A DNA stretch of 64,000 nucleotides from Pyropia yezoensis (taxonomy: Eukaryota; Rhodophyta; Bangiophyceae; Bangiales; Bangiaceae), in the NCBI GenBank assembly GCA_009829735.1, contig CM020619.1:183925-247924 (forward strand), read 5' to 3'. Each line of letters starts with the position of its first letter. Position 1 is the first letter of the stretch. Of this stretch, positions 43,381 through 55,614 are shown in pieces. The position numbers were made by a program, and so were the translations under genes. Below the pieces are notes generated by a model. The model saw only the letters and a program-made list of their open reading frames with translations, was not told the DNA's origin and did not search any database.

Positions 43381-46300
43381 TCAGTGGACGGCTACTCTTG
43401 CAAAGTGTACGTCCGTGCCACGCCTTCCACGCGGACTTGACAAAATCGACGTCAAAGAGGGCGCTTTGCCAGAACCGCCACCACGACAAAAGCGTAACTA
43501 TATTCCTGCGTGTGGTTGGCCGCCCGTGCAGTGATTGTTCGCGCCACAAACGCAACGTGCGCACAACGGCAAGCTTCCACGGCGGCTGACGCGGCGGATG
43601 ACGGCATCGTGCTCGGGGGCACTCCCGCAAGTACGAGCGGGCGCTGCGTCGACCACAAAACAAGGATCAAGGGGGAAAAAACCATTTTACGTCCGAGTTG
43701 CTCACACCACGACGTCACCGGCAAAGTCAAGCAACATCAATGCATCTGTTGCCTGCGGCAATAACCTCACCGGGAAGGGCGGCCAACCCGCGAGTGCTGG
43801 CTACCGCAGCAGGGTGGCGTAGCTCGGCGAGGGAAGCAGCGGCGCATCTGCGCGTACGGCATCACAAAGAACGCGACTCCAAGGGGCCGGACCGACAAGC
43901 GGAAGCAGCCGCAGCAGCGCGATTACCGTGCGCCGCTCGAGGCCGCGTCGAACCTTGGTCCACCCGCACACCGCAAGTCACGCGGTCCGCGTATGCCGAC
44001 GAGCGTACCATCGACAAGGTCGGGCGAGCACACGGCGTCAACAGGGCGTGAACGGCCGGGCGCAGTCGCATCCGGGCTGAAAAAGCAGCGGAGCAGCGGA
44101 GCAGGAGAGAAGCAAATGACAGGAGGAGATCAAGGGCGCGCGTGGTAGCACCAGCTTGAAGGTTCAAGAGTGCAGCAGCATCCCAGAGCATGCAGAAAGG
44201 TGCATCCACGGCAACGGCGATAAAAACAATCAGAGCGCCACGGCCACGGGAAGTGAGCGCAGCGGCGGCCGCTAGACTCGCGACGCAAAGTGCGTCCCCA
44301 GGGCATGCCCTCCACGGCCCCTGGCACTTCCACTCGCGCCGCGTTCGTGGTGCAACGACCACGCGCACAAGCCCAGTCTCCTCGTACACGCCCCACCAGT
44401 AGCTGGGTCTGCCGGCGGCGAATGCATTCGTCCTCTCGACTCCCTTGCCGACTGGAGAGATCTCGTCCTCAAGGTAGAATGGCACACGTGACGCCAGACA
44501 ACAAAAGTGCGTACGGCAAGCGTCGATGAACAACAACATGAGGAGCCACCCGTCGCGCCTCCTGCCGCCTCTTGCCTTTGGCCGCGCCATGAAGCCGGGC
44601 ACAAAGGCCGAGAGGACGTGCCGAGGTGAAAAAAAAAAAAAGCCCCACAAAGATGCCGACCGCCACCGCCTGTGCAGGCGGCGCAGCCGCTGGCAATCAA
44701 AGCGTGGGATGAGCAGGCACCCACCTACCGGTCGGGCAGGGCGCAAACGGAAGCAGAAAAGGCCATGATGTGGTGCTGCCAGAAACGCTGCCGCCGCCGA
44801 CAGATGTTCGTGATACAGCGTGCAGCCGTCAACACGTCGTCATGGTCAGCCCGCCAACTGCGTCCGACAAGCCCACCAGCGGGCGCCTTCATCCATGGCA
44901 AGGGCTAACGCATCACAGTGATGGAGCCCAGTCGAGGTGGTGGCCGACGGACCGTCCGTGGCTGTGGACGTGTCCTTGATGGGCCCCGCCGCACCTCATC
45001 CACGAGCGAACAACTGCAGCAGCGCACCGCACGAGACCAACGCAGATGGGCAGCGTCAAAGGCGAGGAAGAGCGAGCGTGGAGCACAGGAGAGACACGAC
45101 CGTGATGGGGGGGGGGAGGGGAGGGGACGAATGAGCTCTCACGCGTAGGGTGGAAACGCGGCGTGGTGGTTGGGCGGACGGCGTCGCGGCGCGGGGGGCG
45201 GGAAAACGCCGCCGGTGGATGGCGGAAAACACCGCCGGCAGGGCGTGTCAGAAACGCCCCCAGGACGACACCGGCCGGTGGCGCGGCAGTCGCCCGAGCT
45301 GCGGGACTCCCGCGCGGCATTCGGCGATCTGCCGGCATCGGCGTCGTGGTTGGCCTTTGCTTGGCAACGCAGCCGCCATCCGCCACCACTACCTGCGCGG
45401 GGTGCAGCGGAGCTCCGTGGTCAAATCAGTGGATTCCTGGTCTGCGGCAAATCGTGTGTATGTACTTGAGTGGGGGATATTATCGGTCCGTGGTGGCGGA
45501 TGTGAAGCTCCTGGAAAATGCTCACTCGGCTGGCCCCTGCCATTGCCGAGTTGCCTACATCCACAGTCTGGGCTTGTTAAGACCGGCTGAGCGTTGTCTG
45601 TCGTACTTTTGCACAGGCGTATTTTTTTTCTGTCCTCGGCGTGTGGCTTGCCCCACCTTCCCACCAGTGTCTGCTTCGCAATCCGCCCCTCCCCCGCCGG
45701 CACGACAGCCGCAGCGGTGGCCGTTCTGCAGCGGCGGAGGGTGGTCGGTAGGGGGGAGCTCGCCCCACCCCACCCCACCACGGTGGGATGGACGTCGCCG
45801 CGACGGGCCGCCGCGAGCCAGCCGCGCTTCGGAACGAGCAGGTGGGAGTCGTTGTCGTTTGAGCCGTGACGCTTCGTCGCAACAGGGGGAACGGCGCCTG
45901 GCACTGCGACGCGCAGCGCCTGAACGGCTAGCGGCGCCTGGCCGGGAGCCGTGGAGGGCGGCGGGCATAGAGGGCGCACCCCAGGAGGAGGGGGAACGGG
46001 GTAGGGAGGCCCGGGCTCTTGTCATCAAGCTCTTCCACGCGCCCCACTTGTCGAGCTTGCCCACCGTCGACTGCCTCACCCCTCCTCTCAGACTGGAGAG
46101 CCAGCCCGAGCCGCCGACCTCCCCCCCTCCCCCCCCCCCCTCCCCCTGGTGAGCGCTTCCAGGAAGCGTCGAAGCTCCTCGGCACCCACACCCCCCTCCT
46201 CCCCACGGGTGAGACAGGCCAACGCAAGAGTGCACCCCCCCCCAAACCTATCACACCACGCGCTTGCCGCCCAACAGGGAGTGGGGGGGAAGGGTCTTTC

Positions 46301-47249
46301 GGCAGCTAGTCGGCCGCCTCTCCTTCTGGAGGGAAACAAAGCCTTCCGTCCCCCCACTCGCCTCTCCCCATGCAGAGACCGAGGCTGCCCCCTGTTCTAG
46401 AGACCACCAGCACCAACCCCCAGACAAGCGGCGGCGGGCGGGGAAGCTCACACGCTCAGGCGTCACTTCACACAGCGCTCCCCCCCACCCCCTCACGTGG
46501 CCAAAGAACCAAGATAGGCGTGGTGATCCTCGGCCACCTGCGACGCGACGCAGCGCGGCGAAGGTGGCTTTACGCAACCTCCTGCAGATGAGCCCGCGTG
46601 TGGAGTCGTGGGAGGAGCAGCTATTGCTTGCAGGGGGAGGGGGGGGGACGTGCATACACGTCGCTGCCAGCATGCCTCCTTCCTCCCTCGTCGAGGCGAG
46701 CATCCCCCCCCCACCCCCCCACCGCAGAAGCACGCGTGGGGGGGCTTGGAACCTTGAGGGGGAGGCCGGCCGTGCCAGGCGAGCCCCCAAGTTGGGGCCG
46801 CCGGCCGGGCGGCCAGGCACGCCGCCCGTTTTTGTTTGTTTTTAGGTCGACCGGCCCGCGGCCCGGCTGTGTTTTTCGTGGGCCCGGCCCGCCCCGGCGG
46901 TCACGCGTCTGCCGGCCGGCCGTCCATGCGCGCTGGATCTGTGGTTCTCGAGGCCGCCCTGGATACCCACCCCGGCCGGCCACTGGCCTGGCCGCGGCCA
47001 GTCGGCCGCTGCCGCCCACGACCTCGAGAGCAGTGGCACACCTCGATACTAAGTGTGGAGTTACGTATTGATTCGCGTTGTACAAAGGAAGACTTGATGA
47101 TGCTGCCGTCGACGTGGAGGGGGATCACTCGCCACGCCGCGTTCCGAGCGGTCTCGTGAGTGAATAATACACACACAGATATCATTGGTTGAAAATACTC
47201 GGCAACACCCAGAGATAGTGGAAGCCGCGCAACAGAGACACAAACGGGC

Positions 47250-47331
47250 ACCTGACGCCAGGCTGACGGGAAGAAGCACCAGTGCCAAACACCTGACGCC
47301 AGGCTGACGGGAAGAAGCACCAGTGCCAAAC
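47250..47331. repeat. Perfect 41-bp tandem duplication
   Basis: Two identical 41-bp units (ACCTGACGCCAGGCTGACGG + GAAGAAGCACCAGTGCCAAAC), with ACCT starting a third. Complete identity implies a recent event. It lies about 0.5 kb 3' of the MenF-MenD gene. Confidence 0.9.
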
Positions 47332-47825
47332 ACCTTTCAGATGCGCTATTCTACGTATGAGCTCCTCTTTTTTATGCGCCATTTTTCTTGTCACCGTCGT
47401 GTGTGCTTCACTCTGCTTCACGGGGCACAAAGCCAGATGACCGCAAACAGGCCCTCTTAACTGGGCCCACACGCCCATGGGCGTGTCGCCACCCGCGCCC
47501 GACCCCACCCTTCGCTTCCGTGTGTGCCGCACAGCCACTACGCCACTCGTGGCCGCCCACCCCCGCCACCACCCCAGTCCCGTCGTAGTTGCCCAACCGA
47601 CACCCCTCTCTTTCACCGCCGTCGCCACCGCACTGAGGCGGGGCAGGGCGCTCCGCCGGCGTTTGCAACCGACCGATGGGCGCAGCGTGTCGCGACGCGG
47701 GGGTGGACGCTGCCCCCAACGGAATGTACCCTGGCCGTTTGAGACCCCCTTTCCCCCCCCCACCCCTCCCCCCCGCTGGGCACACGCACACGCGGCCGCC
47801 ATTTTCAGGAAATACACAGGCCCTT

Positions 47826-48907
47826 TCAGCCCGCCCGGGAGCCCGCTACCCGGGTGCCCCCCCTCCCATCGGTTTTTTTTTCATCCACCCGTCTTGCGGC
47901 GCCCCCTCCCGCCGCCAACACCGCCTCGGCAGCGGCGGCAAGCACCCCCACCAGCCGCGCGTGCTCGGCCACGTTGCTGCCGTGGTCCCCCCCGACGGCC
48001 GCCTCAATGAGCACCGTCTGGCCAGCGCCCGCGGCGAGCGCCGCGACCAGCCCCGCGGCCGTGGTCACCCGCGCGTGGGGCACGCCAAACGCGGCCGCGA
48101 GCGACCCAAAGTGTGCGTCGTGGGGGGTTGAAAAAGCGCGGCCAAAGACCGCTGCCGACGACGCGACAGGGAGGAACGAAAAGATGCCGCCGCCCCCATT
48201 GTTGACCACCACCGTCCGCAGGGGGGGAAGGGCAGGCGCCCCACTGCCGCCGCCTCCGCCGCCGTCTCTGCCGTCGCCGCCGCTGCCGCTACCGCTACCG
48301 CTGCTGCTGGATGCCGCGCTCAGTCCACCAGCCCCCCCCGCGTTAGCCCCATACAGATGAAAGCCGCAGCCGTCGTGGAGAAGGGCCATGTCGCCCACCA
48401 GCAGCGTCGTTGGCGACCCAGACCCCACCGCCCACCCAATCGCCGACGACACAATGCCGTCAATGCCGCTCGCACCCCGGTTGGCCGCCACCGTCGCGCC
48501 CACCCAGCCGCCCGCCGCGGCATCGCCCACACCCGCCGCATCGCCCTCATTGTCGGCGGCGGCGGAGTTGGTGGTGATGGTGGTGGGGGCGGAATGGGGC
48601 GCACCCCCAGCCGCCGCCGCCGCCGCCGCCGCCGCCGCTCCGTCCCCGCCGCGGCCGGCAAACGCGTCCACATCCCGCACGGGCATGCTGTTGGAGAGGA
48701 AGAGGGACTCGCCGGGCGGGACGGCGGCAGCCACCAACCGCGCGACGAGGGGCTCTGTCAGGCGGCCCGCGGGGGCGTCACCGGCAGCGACCGCGGTGGC
48801 CACCTCCCGGTCTAGTGCCGCCGCCACCGCCGCCGACAAGTCGAGCAGAATGGACAGGCCCTGGTCGCGGCTACTGCTCGACCCCCCATCGTGGCTGTCG
48901 TTGACGG

Positions 48908-48942
<35 letters not shown>

Positions 48943-51900
48943 CCGCCGCCCCTGCAGCCGCCGCCAGGTACCCCGTTGGGCACCAACGCAGGGCGGGCGT
49001 GCCCGTTGGCCAGGGGCACCGCCGCTGCCGCCGTCGACAATGGCGGCAGCGACGGCGATGGCGACGGCGACGGCAATGAAAAAAGTGGCGGCGACAGGGG
49101 CGGCAGCGGCGCCGCGGGCGTCACCTCCAGCGCCGCCACCAAAGCCGCGGGGGAGACGGCCAGCCGGTGCGTTACCGCCGCGTGCTCATCCAGGCGCCCC
49201 CCCGCGTCGCCCGCCACCGTCACATACGCGGTGGAGGCGGCGGCGGCCCAGGCGGCCACGCGCTTGGACACCACCCGCCCGCCCACGTGGAGTACCACGT
49301 CGGGCGGCGCAAGCGCAGCGGCGAGGCTGGCCAACAGCGGCGGCGACAACGCTGCCGCCTTTTTTGCGGTGGCCGCCAGCAGCGGGTCAAGGTGCTCCAC
49401 CACCCCGGTGGGCGGGGCGGTGGGGCCGTCCGCCCCACTCCCCCCGCGCCCCCCGGCCAGACCATACGCGCGGAGGCCCGACGTGGCGTCGGCCACGACG
49501 GGCCAGCCCAGCCGCGCGCCCAGCGTCAGCACCGCAAACCGGTCGCCGCGGCGGCGGCACAGCCCCCCCCCAGCGAGGATCACCCCCCGGGCGGCGCCGC
49601 GGAGGAGCGCCAGCACCGACGCGTCCACCCGCCCCCCCCCCGCAGACGCTGACGACGACCGCCCGCCCGAGTACACCGTCCACGGAGCCCGCGAGCGCGC
49701 CCAGCGGTCGGTGCCCGCCAGCACGGACGCGGTGGGCCACGGCACCACCACTGGGTGGAGAGGCTCCCGAAACATAAAGTTGAGGTGCACCGGCCCGGGC
49801 TCGCCAACGCCCGCCACCCCGACTGCCGCCGCAACGGCCGCGTCCACGTCTGCCAGCAGCCGGCGGAGGGGCACCTCGGCCGTCGGGCAGGGGACGTCGC
49901 GAAACGCGCGGAGGAGCCCCCCGCCCGCCGCGCCGACGCCGCCACCGCCCAGCAGGCCCGCCTGCTCAATCGTCTGGTTGGCGCCCGTCCCCCGCGCGTC
50001 GGACGGGCGGTCGGCAGTGAGAAGCAGCAGCGGCAGCGCCGACGCGGCAGCCTCAACGACGGCGGGCAGCAGGTTGGCCACGGCGGTGCCCGACGAAGTG
50101 ACCACCGCGACGGGGCGGCCGCCCGCCGCGGCGGCGGCGGCGGCAGCGGCAAACGCCGCGCCCCGCTCGTCGTGACCAATAATGACGGTCGCGTGGCGGG
50201 AGGCGGCGAGCGCGCCCGCCAGCGGCGCGGACCGGGAGCCGGGGCAGACGAAAAAGGGGCCGACGCCCAGGCGGACAAGCTCGTCCACCACCGCCGCGCC
50301 CCAGAGGGCGTTGAGGTTGGGCGCGGCGGCCAGGTTGGCGGGATCAAAGGGGACCAGCCCGGCTGCCGGTATGGCGGCCGCCGCACCGGGCTGGGAGGCG
50401 GGGGGGGGGGCGGCCGCGGTGAGGGACACCACGCGACCATGACCATTGGCAACGGGGGAGCCGGCCAGGAGTGCCGCCGCCCCTTTCCGACGACCGGGCG
50501 ACGCCACCACCGTCGCCATCGCCATCCCCGCATCGCTGGTGAGCCCACTTGCGTCCACAATCCCGTCAACGGCGCCAATACGATTGCCCACCCCGCCGCC
50601 GCCGCCGCCGCCGCCACCGCCGCCGCCACCGCCACCGTTGCCGCTGCTGCCGTCAGCGCCCGCAGCATCGCCATCGTCGCTGCCACTGCGCTCGCCGCTC
50701 GAGTCAATCCCTGCAAGTCCCTCCCCCCCCCGCGCCAGCGCCTCAACCGACACGTCCGCGTCCACGACGGTACACACCCGGCGGTGGGGATGAAAGAGCT
50801 CCGTAAAAGGCGCCATCTTGAGCTCCGCCTCGTCCCACTCGGAGCGGGACGACGACCCCGCCACCACCCCCGACCCCGCATAGGCCGTCACCGTGTCGCC
50901 CGCCACGACCGCCGACCGCAGCGCCACACAAAAGTCTGAGGCGGTGCGGGAGAAGCAGCCGAGCGGGCCCGCGTAGAGGCCCCGGTCAAACGGCTCGAGC
51001 GCGCGCAGGACCGCCTGCGTCACGGCCCGGGGGGTGCCGCACACCGCAGGGGTGGGGTGCATCCGTGAGAGGAGAGCGTGCGCCTTGCGCGACGGAACAC
51101 CCGTAGTCCCCACCCCCCCGCCCCCCCGCGCGCCGTCTCCGTCACCGTTGCCGTCACTGGAAGCGCCGTCACCGCCGCCGTCATTGTCGGCAAAGCTCCC
51201 ACTGATCTGGGTGGACAGGTGGAGCAGCTGCGGCAGCCGCACAATCACCGGCCCCGTCGTTGAGACGGTCGCGCCACAGTCGCCCATCGCGCGGGCCACA
51301 TAATCGACCACGTACGAGTGCTCGGTGCGGTCCTTGCGGCTGCCCAGCAGCGCTCGCGCCGCGGCCGCGATGCCCGCGTCGACCGCGCCGAGAGCGGTTA
51401 TCGCGTCACGGGCCACCGCGTCATCGCCGGGGGTGTCTTCAGGTGTGAGGGGCGCTCCCCCCCCCTCTTTGGGACTCTCCCCCCCAACCTTGATTCCGTG
51501 GGTAATGGGGGGGGGGGCGGAAGGCGTTGCCGCGGCCCCCGTCCCCCCGCCACCCTCCCTGGTGCCCACACACCGGATGGTACCCGCAAGGGCCTGGGAC
51601 GAGATGCGCATCCCGTCGAGGCGAAAGAGCCGCTCTGGGGTGCACCCCACAAACGCGGTGCCGTCGGCCAGCTGGAGAACAAATAGGTAGGTGCCCCGGG
51701 CGGCGCGCGCGGCGGCGGCCTGCCGCGCCTCGAGCGCCGCCGCCACCGCTACCGCGTCGGGCGGGGAGGCAAATCGAAACGCCTTGCGCCGGGCGAGCAC
51801 AATCTTGTCGTACGTACCCGCCGCAATGGCCGCCAGGACGGTCGCCATGGACGACCGCCACCGCCCATACCCGTCCACATCGATCACAGACGTGGCGCGG

Positions 51901-53021
51901 ACGGTCGTGTGCGGGGGGCCGAGTGCCACGGGCGGCGCCCCGTCGGTGGCTGCCGCAACCGCCGCGGCCGCCGCGGCAATGACCGCCGCGTCATCTGCAA
52001 TGATGTTGACGGCAAGGACGGAGCGGGCGCGGTTAGGGTCGCCACCGTCGAGGCGTTGGAGCTCGAGGGCGGGCAACACAAAAGTGTAGCCCCGAAAGGC
52101 CGACCAATCTCCTGGCTTTCTCGAAGCACCACCGCCACCGCCACCGCAACCGCCACCGCCACCACCACCACCACCGCCACCGCCACCGCTACCGCCGTCG
52201 CCGTCACCGCCAACGTCTTCGCCGTCGCTGCTGCTTCCCCCCCCCCCCTCCCCCGCGTCAAAGCGGATGCCGCCATAAAAGCGAGCCAGCGGCGCCTCTG
52301 GGGGCAGCAGCTCAATCAGCGCCGCGTGGGCGGCGGCGCCGTACCCCCCCGCCTCCGACGCGGTGACCGCAAACCCCGAAGCCGCCGTCTCGTGCCGCCC
52401 GTCGCGGCAGCGAAAGTAGAGGCGCTCCCGAGGAGGCTGGCAGCGCAGCCACCTTAGCGGCGGGACTGTCGGGTCAACGTCAAGCTCCAGGCGCGCCACC
52501 GGACAAGGAGGGTGTGGTGGTGATGGTGGTGGTGGCGGTGGTGGTGGTGGTGACGGTGGCGTTGGCGGTGGCAATGAACGTGGGGGAGGGGAAGAAGCGG
52601 CGGAGGCAGAGTCGGTGGTGGTGGCGGCGGTGGTGGCGGTGGTAGTGGCGGCAGTGGTGGTGGCTGCGGTGGTGGTGGCTGCGGTGGTGGTGGTGGTGGA
52701 GGTTGTGGTGGTTGCAGGCGCAGTGGCGGTGGCGACGGCCGCAAAAACAGCCGCCGACGTGGCCGCTTCGGCCAGCCAGTCAGCCGCCGCGGCCAGCGCG
52801 AGCGACAGCGGCAGCGGTGGCGGGCCTGCGGGCGGCCGGCTGACGATGCCCGCCGCCGCCGGTGGTGCCCGCCACGGGTCGCCGCGGGGGGCGCTCCCAG
52901 CACCAGCTCCGGCACAGCCACTGGCATCAGCATCAGCACCGGCGCTGGCGGATGCGGCGTCAAGGCCACTCCCGCCGCCGCCGACGCCGCCGCCACTGGC
53001 TGTGCGTCTGTGCGCCACCAT
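47826..53021 (-). CDS. MenF-MenD fusion: isochorismate synthase / SEPHCHC synthase
   Basis: A single 5.2-kb ORF, 1,731 residues. Residues 1-200 are low-complexity and may include a plastid transit region. About 205-735 is isochorismate synthase: WLRCQPPRERLYFRCRDG, YDKIVLARRKAFRF with the catalytic-region lysine, GCTPERLFR, ALAGTIR, EHSYVVDYVA, MHPTPAVCGTPR, LYAGPLG and EWDEAELKM with metal ligands. After a Gly-rich linker, about 895-1700 is MenD: CPGSRSAPL, GHDERGAAFAA (the ThDP-activating Glu), VTSSGTAVANLLPAV, LLLTADRP, NQTIEQAGLL, SNSMPVRDVDAF, NRGASGIDGIV, GDMALLHDGCGFHLYG and VVNNGGGGIFSFLP. Together they turn chorismate into SEPHCHC, the first two steps towards phylloquinone or menaquinone. 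Plant PHYLLO proteins add MenC and MenH domains in the same chain; this ORF stops right after MenD. A coding-looking frame at 53284-53050 (VPLELIPQV, GVWRLNPLRC, TVDATLGWW) lacks an ATG and may be the true N-terminus joined by a frame change or intron. Confidence 0.92.
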
Positions 53022-55087
53022 CCCAACGTCGCATCGACGGTGACAGAGCCGCCCGGTGGGGAGGAGCCAGCGGCGGCCAGTCGACAGCGGAGGGGGTTGA
53101 GCCGCCAGACACCTTCAGGGGTGGGGAGCGCGGGTAAAGCGGGATCGACGTGGCAGAGGCGGGGGGCGGCGGGGATGACCAAGGCTAACAGACCCCACCC
53201 CTGTCGCGAAGGCGCCGGAGCGCGACGCACTTGGGGGATGAGCTCAAGCGGCACGCCCCAGCCGCCGAGGTCACAGGCGACCAAACCGAGAAGCTAGCGG
53301 TCGGTGATTCACTTAGCAAGGGCCTGAAATGTGGCAATGATCATCCACAACTGGTGGCGAGACCTTCCACTTACCCTCTTGGCATCGGCCGCAATGAAAG
53401 CTCATTCGGGAAAACAGCCTGAGATTTTCTGTATCCCTTGTCCCATGTCTCTCATGCAGGCTACTTCATTGCAAGTACGCTTGTCGAAATCTATGTAGAT
53501 ATGTCGCGCCTCACGATTGAGACCTCATATAATTACTTTATCGCTGTGATCGAGTTGCTCTTCAGATGACAAAAAAAATATATGTATGAGGTTTCTATCG
53601 CAATGCGCCACACATATGTGGCCCGCAGCCTTCACTATCCATGTACTTACAGGGGGTCGGAGGTGTAGATCTGCATGATGTCAAGGAACACTACATTCGT
53701 GAATTTTCCTTTTTTTTCTGCTTTCTTGAGGGCACCCGCGCAGGCCTGTGGCCGAAGCCCGTCACTTTTTTTGGGGGGGGAGAGACCAGACGTCACTGAG
53801 TCCCCCCGTACCTGTAGCCGCGCTGGAGTGTAGCGGAAGAGTGAAGAGGCGGTCCATGTGCACAGGCCCGCCGTTTCCCCAAGCACGGGAGTTTGGGCGC
53901 CGTACCGAGACACGTCCTGTGCCCCGTTCACACACTCAGACTGGCGCTCAACGTGTCCCTACACTGGCACTCTGGGCGATCAGCAGTCCCCCTTCTCCTT
54001 CGCCACCTGCACCACCAGCCCCAACGCATGACAACACCTGCCCGTCCACCGCCGCGTGCTCGTCCTCTGCTGCCGACGCGCCGCCGGCAGCCACGGCGGC
54101 GGCCCACCGTCGCGGGTAGCCCACTGCAGCGACTGCCTCGGTGGCACCGCGGGCAGGCACGGCGCCTTTATGGGAAGTGGCGGCAGCAGCCCCGGCGGTG
54201 GGCGGGGAAAGCAAACGGCGACGGGTCGACCCCCGGCACACATGCACCGCCCCACCGCCAACCCCGCCAACGACGCCGCCGACCTCCAGTGCCGGCCTGT
54301 CCGCCGCCGCGTGCCGAGCTTCTGCCACCACCACCGCACCGCCAAACACCACCAGCATCGTCCATCACGGTAGTAAGACAACGTGCTGCCTCCCGACTAG
54401 GGTGAAAAGCCGAAACAGGGACACCCACACACCGACAGCCAGCAGCGGGGCGCCTTCGGCCGCCCGGGCATCAGGCAGCAAGCGTGCAGCCGCGCCAGTG
54501 GCGCCGCCGATCGACGGGCGCGGGGGGCGGCCGCTGCCGCGGCGTGGCGCGCGAATACGCCACACAACAGCTGCAAGGGGTGGGGCAGCGCGCAGGCAGG
54601 CAAAGAGGGAGCGCCGACAGCCGCGAGGGCGTCAGGCACAAGAAGGGCAGCCGCGCCCGTAGCGCCGCGGAACCGCGGGCACGCCAAGCGGCCACCGCCG
54701 CTGCGGCCGGGCGCGGAGAGAGCACCGAGCTAAGGGCAGCGGCCGGCGGGCTTGCCGCAGAGCGATGGCCAGCGGGAGAGGGCGGCGAAGGCAGCGGGCA
54801 AGGCAGGACCACAGGGGCAATCGCGCGAGCAGCGACACCCGCGCGACGCCACGCCGCGACGCTGCCGCAGCGACGCTGCCGCTGCGTCGTTGCTCGCGAG
54901 GAAATCGTGCAACAAAAGGGGCGGAGGAGGGGAGCTGATGGCGGTCACGCGAAGCTCGGCGACCTGGCGGTGGAGCGGCAGGGGGGGGGGGGCGGCGGTG
55001 GTGAGCACCATGCTGGCACCACGAGGGGCGGGAGCATCGTGGGTGGTGGGGGGGCGACGGCCGGGAGGGTGCCCACGAGCGTCGGTG
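53022..55087. other. 5' flank of MenF-MenD and unassigned GC-rich DNA
   Basis: 53.3-53.7 kb is AT-richer and is the likely MenF-MenD promoter region, although no clear TATA box is placed. From 54.0 to 55.1 kb all frames are low-complexity. Two diverged copies of a roughly 75-bp module lie at about 54434-54510 and 54596-54670; on the minus strand both give ATGAAA(R/L)L(L/V)PDA(R/L)AA. Confidence 0.4.
53651..53717 (-). CDS. Unassigned short exon
   Basis: A minus-strand segment is bounded by an acceptor (GAAAGCAG, ending at 53718) and a consensus donor (GTAAGT, 53645-53650). It reads KKGKFTNVVFLDIMQIYTSD P. It lies upstream of MenF-MenD on the same strand and could be a first-part exon of that gene or belong to another gene. 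The family is not recognised. Confidence 0.3.
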
Positions 55088-55335
55088 TAAGGTTGGCATA
55101 TACCGATCGGTACGATTTTCTGTACCGTTTAACGGGCGGTATACCGATTTACCGATTTCGTATCGGTATCTCGGTACGATAAATTTAGAGAATAATTCCA
55201 GTTCGTGCACTCAACCGCTGACGCCCAACCTGCGGATCCACACAAAGACCGGGTCCCCCCGGGCGCCTGCGCCCACTCGACCCCCCATCTCTTCACCCTC
55301 ACCCATGGTTTCCAATGCCCGCGAAACCTCTCCCT

Positions 55336-55614
55336 TTATTCATCACGCACCAAAGCACACATGTCCACAACAAGAAGGTGGGGAGCCATCCTATCCGCCC
55401 GCCCAGGGAGAGCCTCCGCAGGGTGGGCGACGTCTATCTTGGCAATAGCCTCGTCGCCGTTGCAGGCGGCTACAGCTTCCCGGTACCGCTCGTAGGAGGA
55501 CTCGCACGCAATACAGTACGCAGCCCAGTAGTTGGACGCCTTGCCGTCACCCCGCTTGTAGCGCTTGGTCGTCCGCCGAAACACCTTCCACACGGACATC
55601 GTCGTGGCCTGCAT
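55336..55614 (-). pseudogene. hAT transposase fragment with BED-type zinc finger
   Basis: The minus-strand frame reads MSVWKVFRRTTKRYKRGDGK, then YWAAYCIACESSYERYREAV and GRADRMAPHLLVVDMC. This is the W...C-X2-C...H...C layout of the BED fingers that open hAT transposases, including the 'MxPHL..C' ending. The stop at 55336 comes soon after the finger, and the catalytic RNase H-like and C-terminal dimerisation (hATC) parts are absent. It lies within the outer element, to the left of the inserted mariner copy. Confidence 0.5.

Larger units (their letters stand above)
42079..47825. other. Unresolved interval rich in degenerate repeats
   Basis: No gene is supported. At 42.6-44.9 kb many overlapping frames on both strands are open, and a 146-bp module is repeated. 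Short A runs (44629-44641) and GC-rich palindromic phrases (46.9-47.0 kb, GGCCGGCCGGCC) occur. The last 0.6 kb before 47826 is the 3' flank of the MenF-MenD gene; I looked there for MenC and MenH sequence and saw none. Confidence 0.4.

Noticed and set aside
44526-44768. Candidate bacterial or organellar insertion in the 42.6-45.1 kb block
   Set aside because: Different composition was noticed, but no bacterial gene, rRNA, tRNA or organelle gene could be identified.
46840-47030. GGCCGGCCGGCC palindromic phrases as a possible regulatory or integration site
   Set aside because: Short GC palindromes are expected by chance at this composition, and no flanking structure supports a site.
48388-50175. 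595-codon plus-strand ORF
   Set aside because: It is the antisense shadow of the MenF-MenD gene; the minus strand carries all family motifs.
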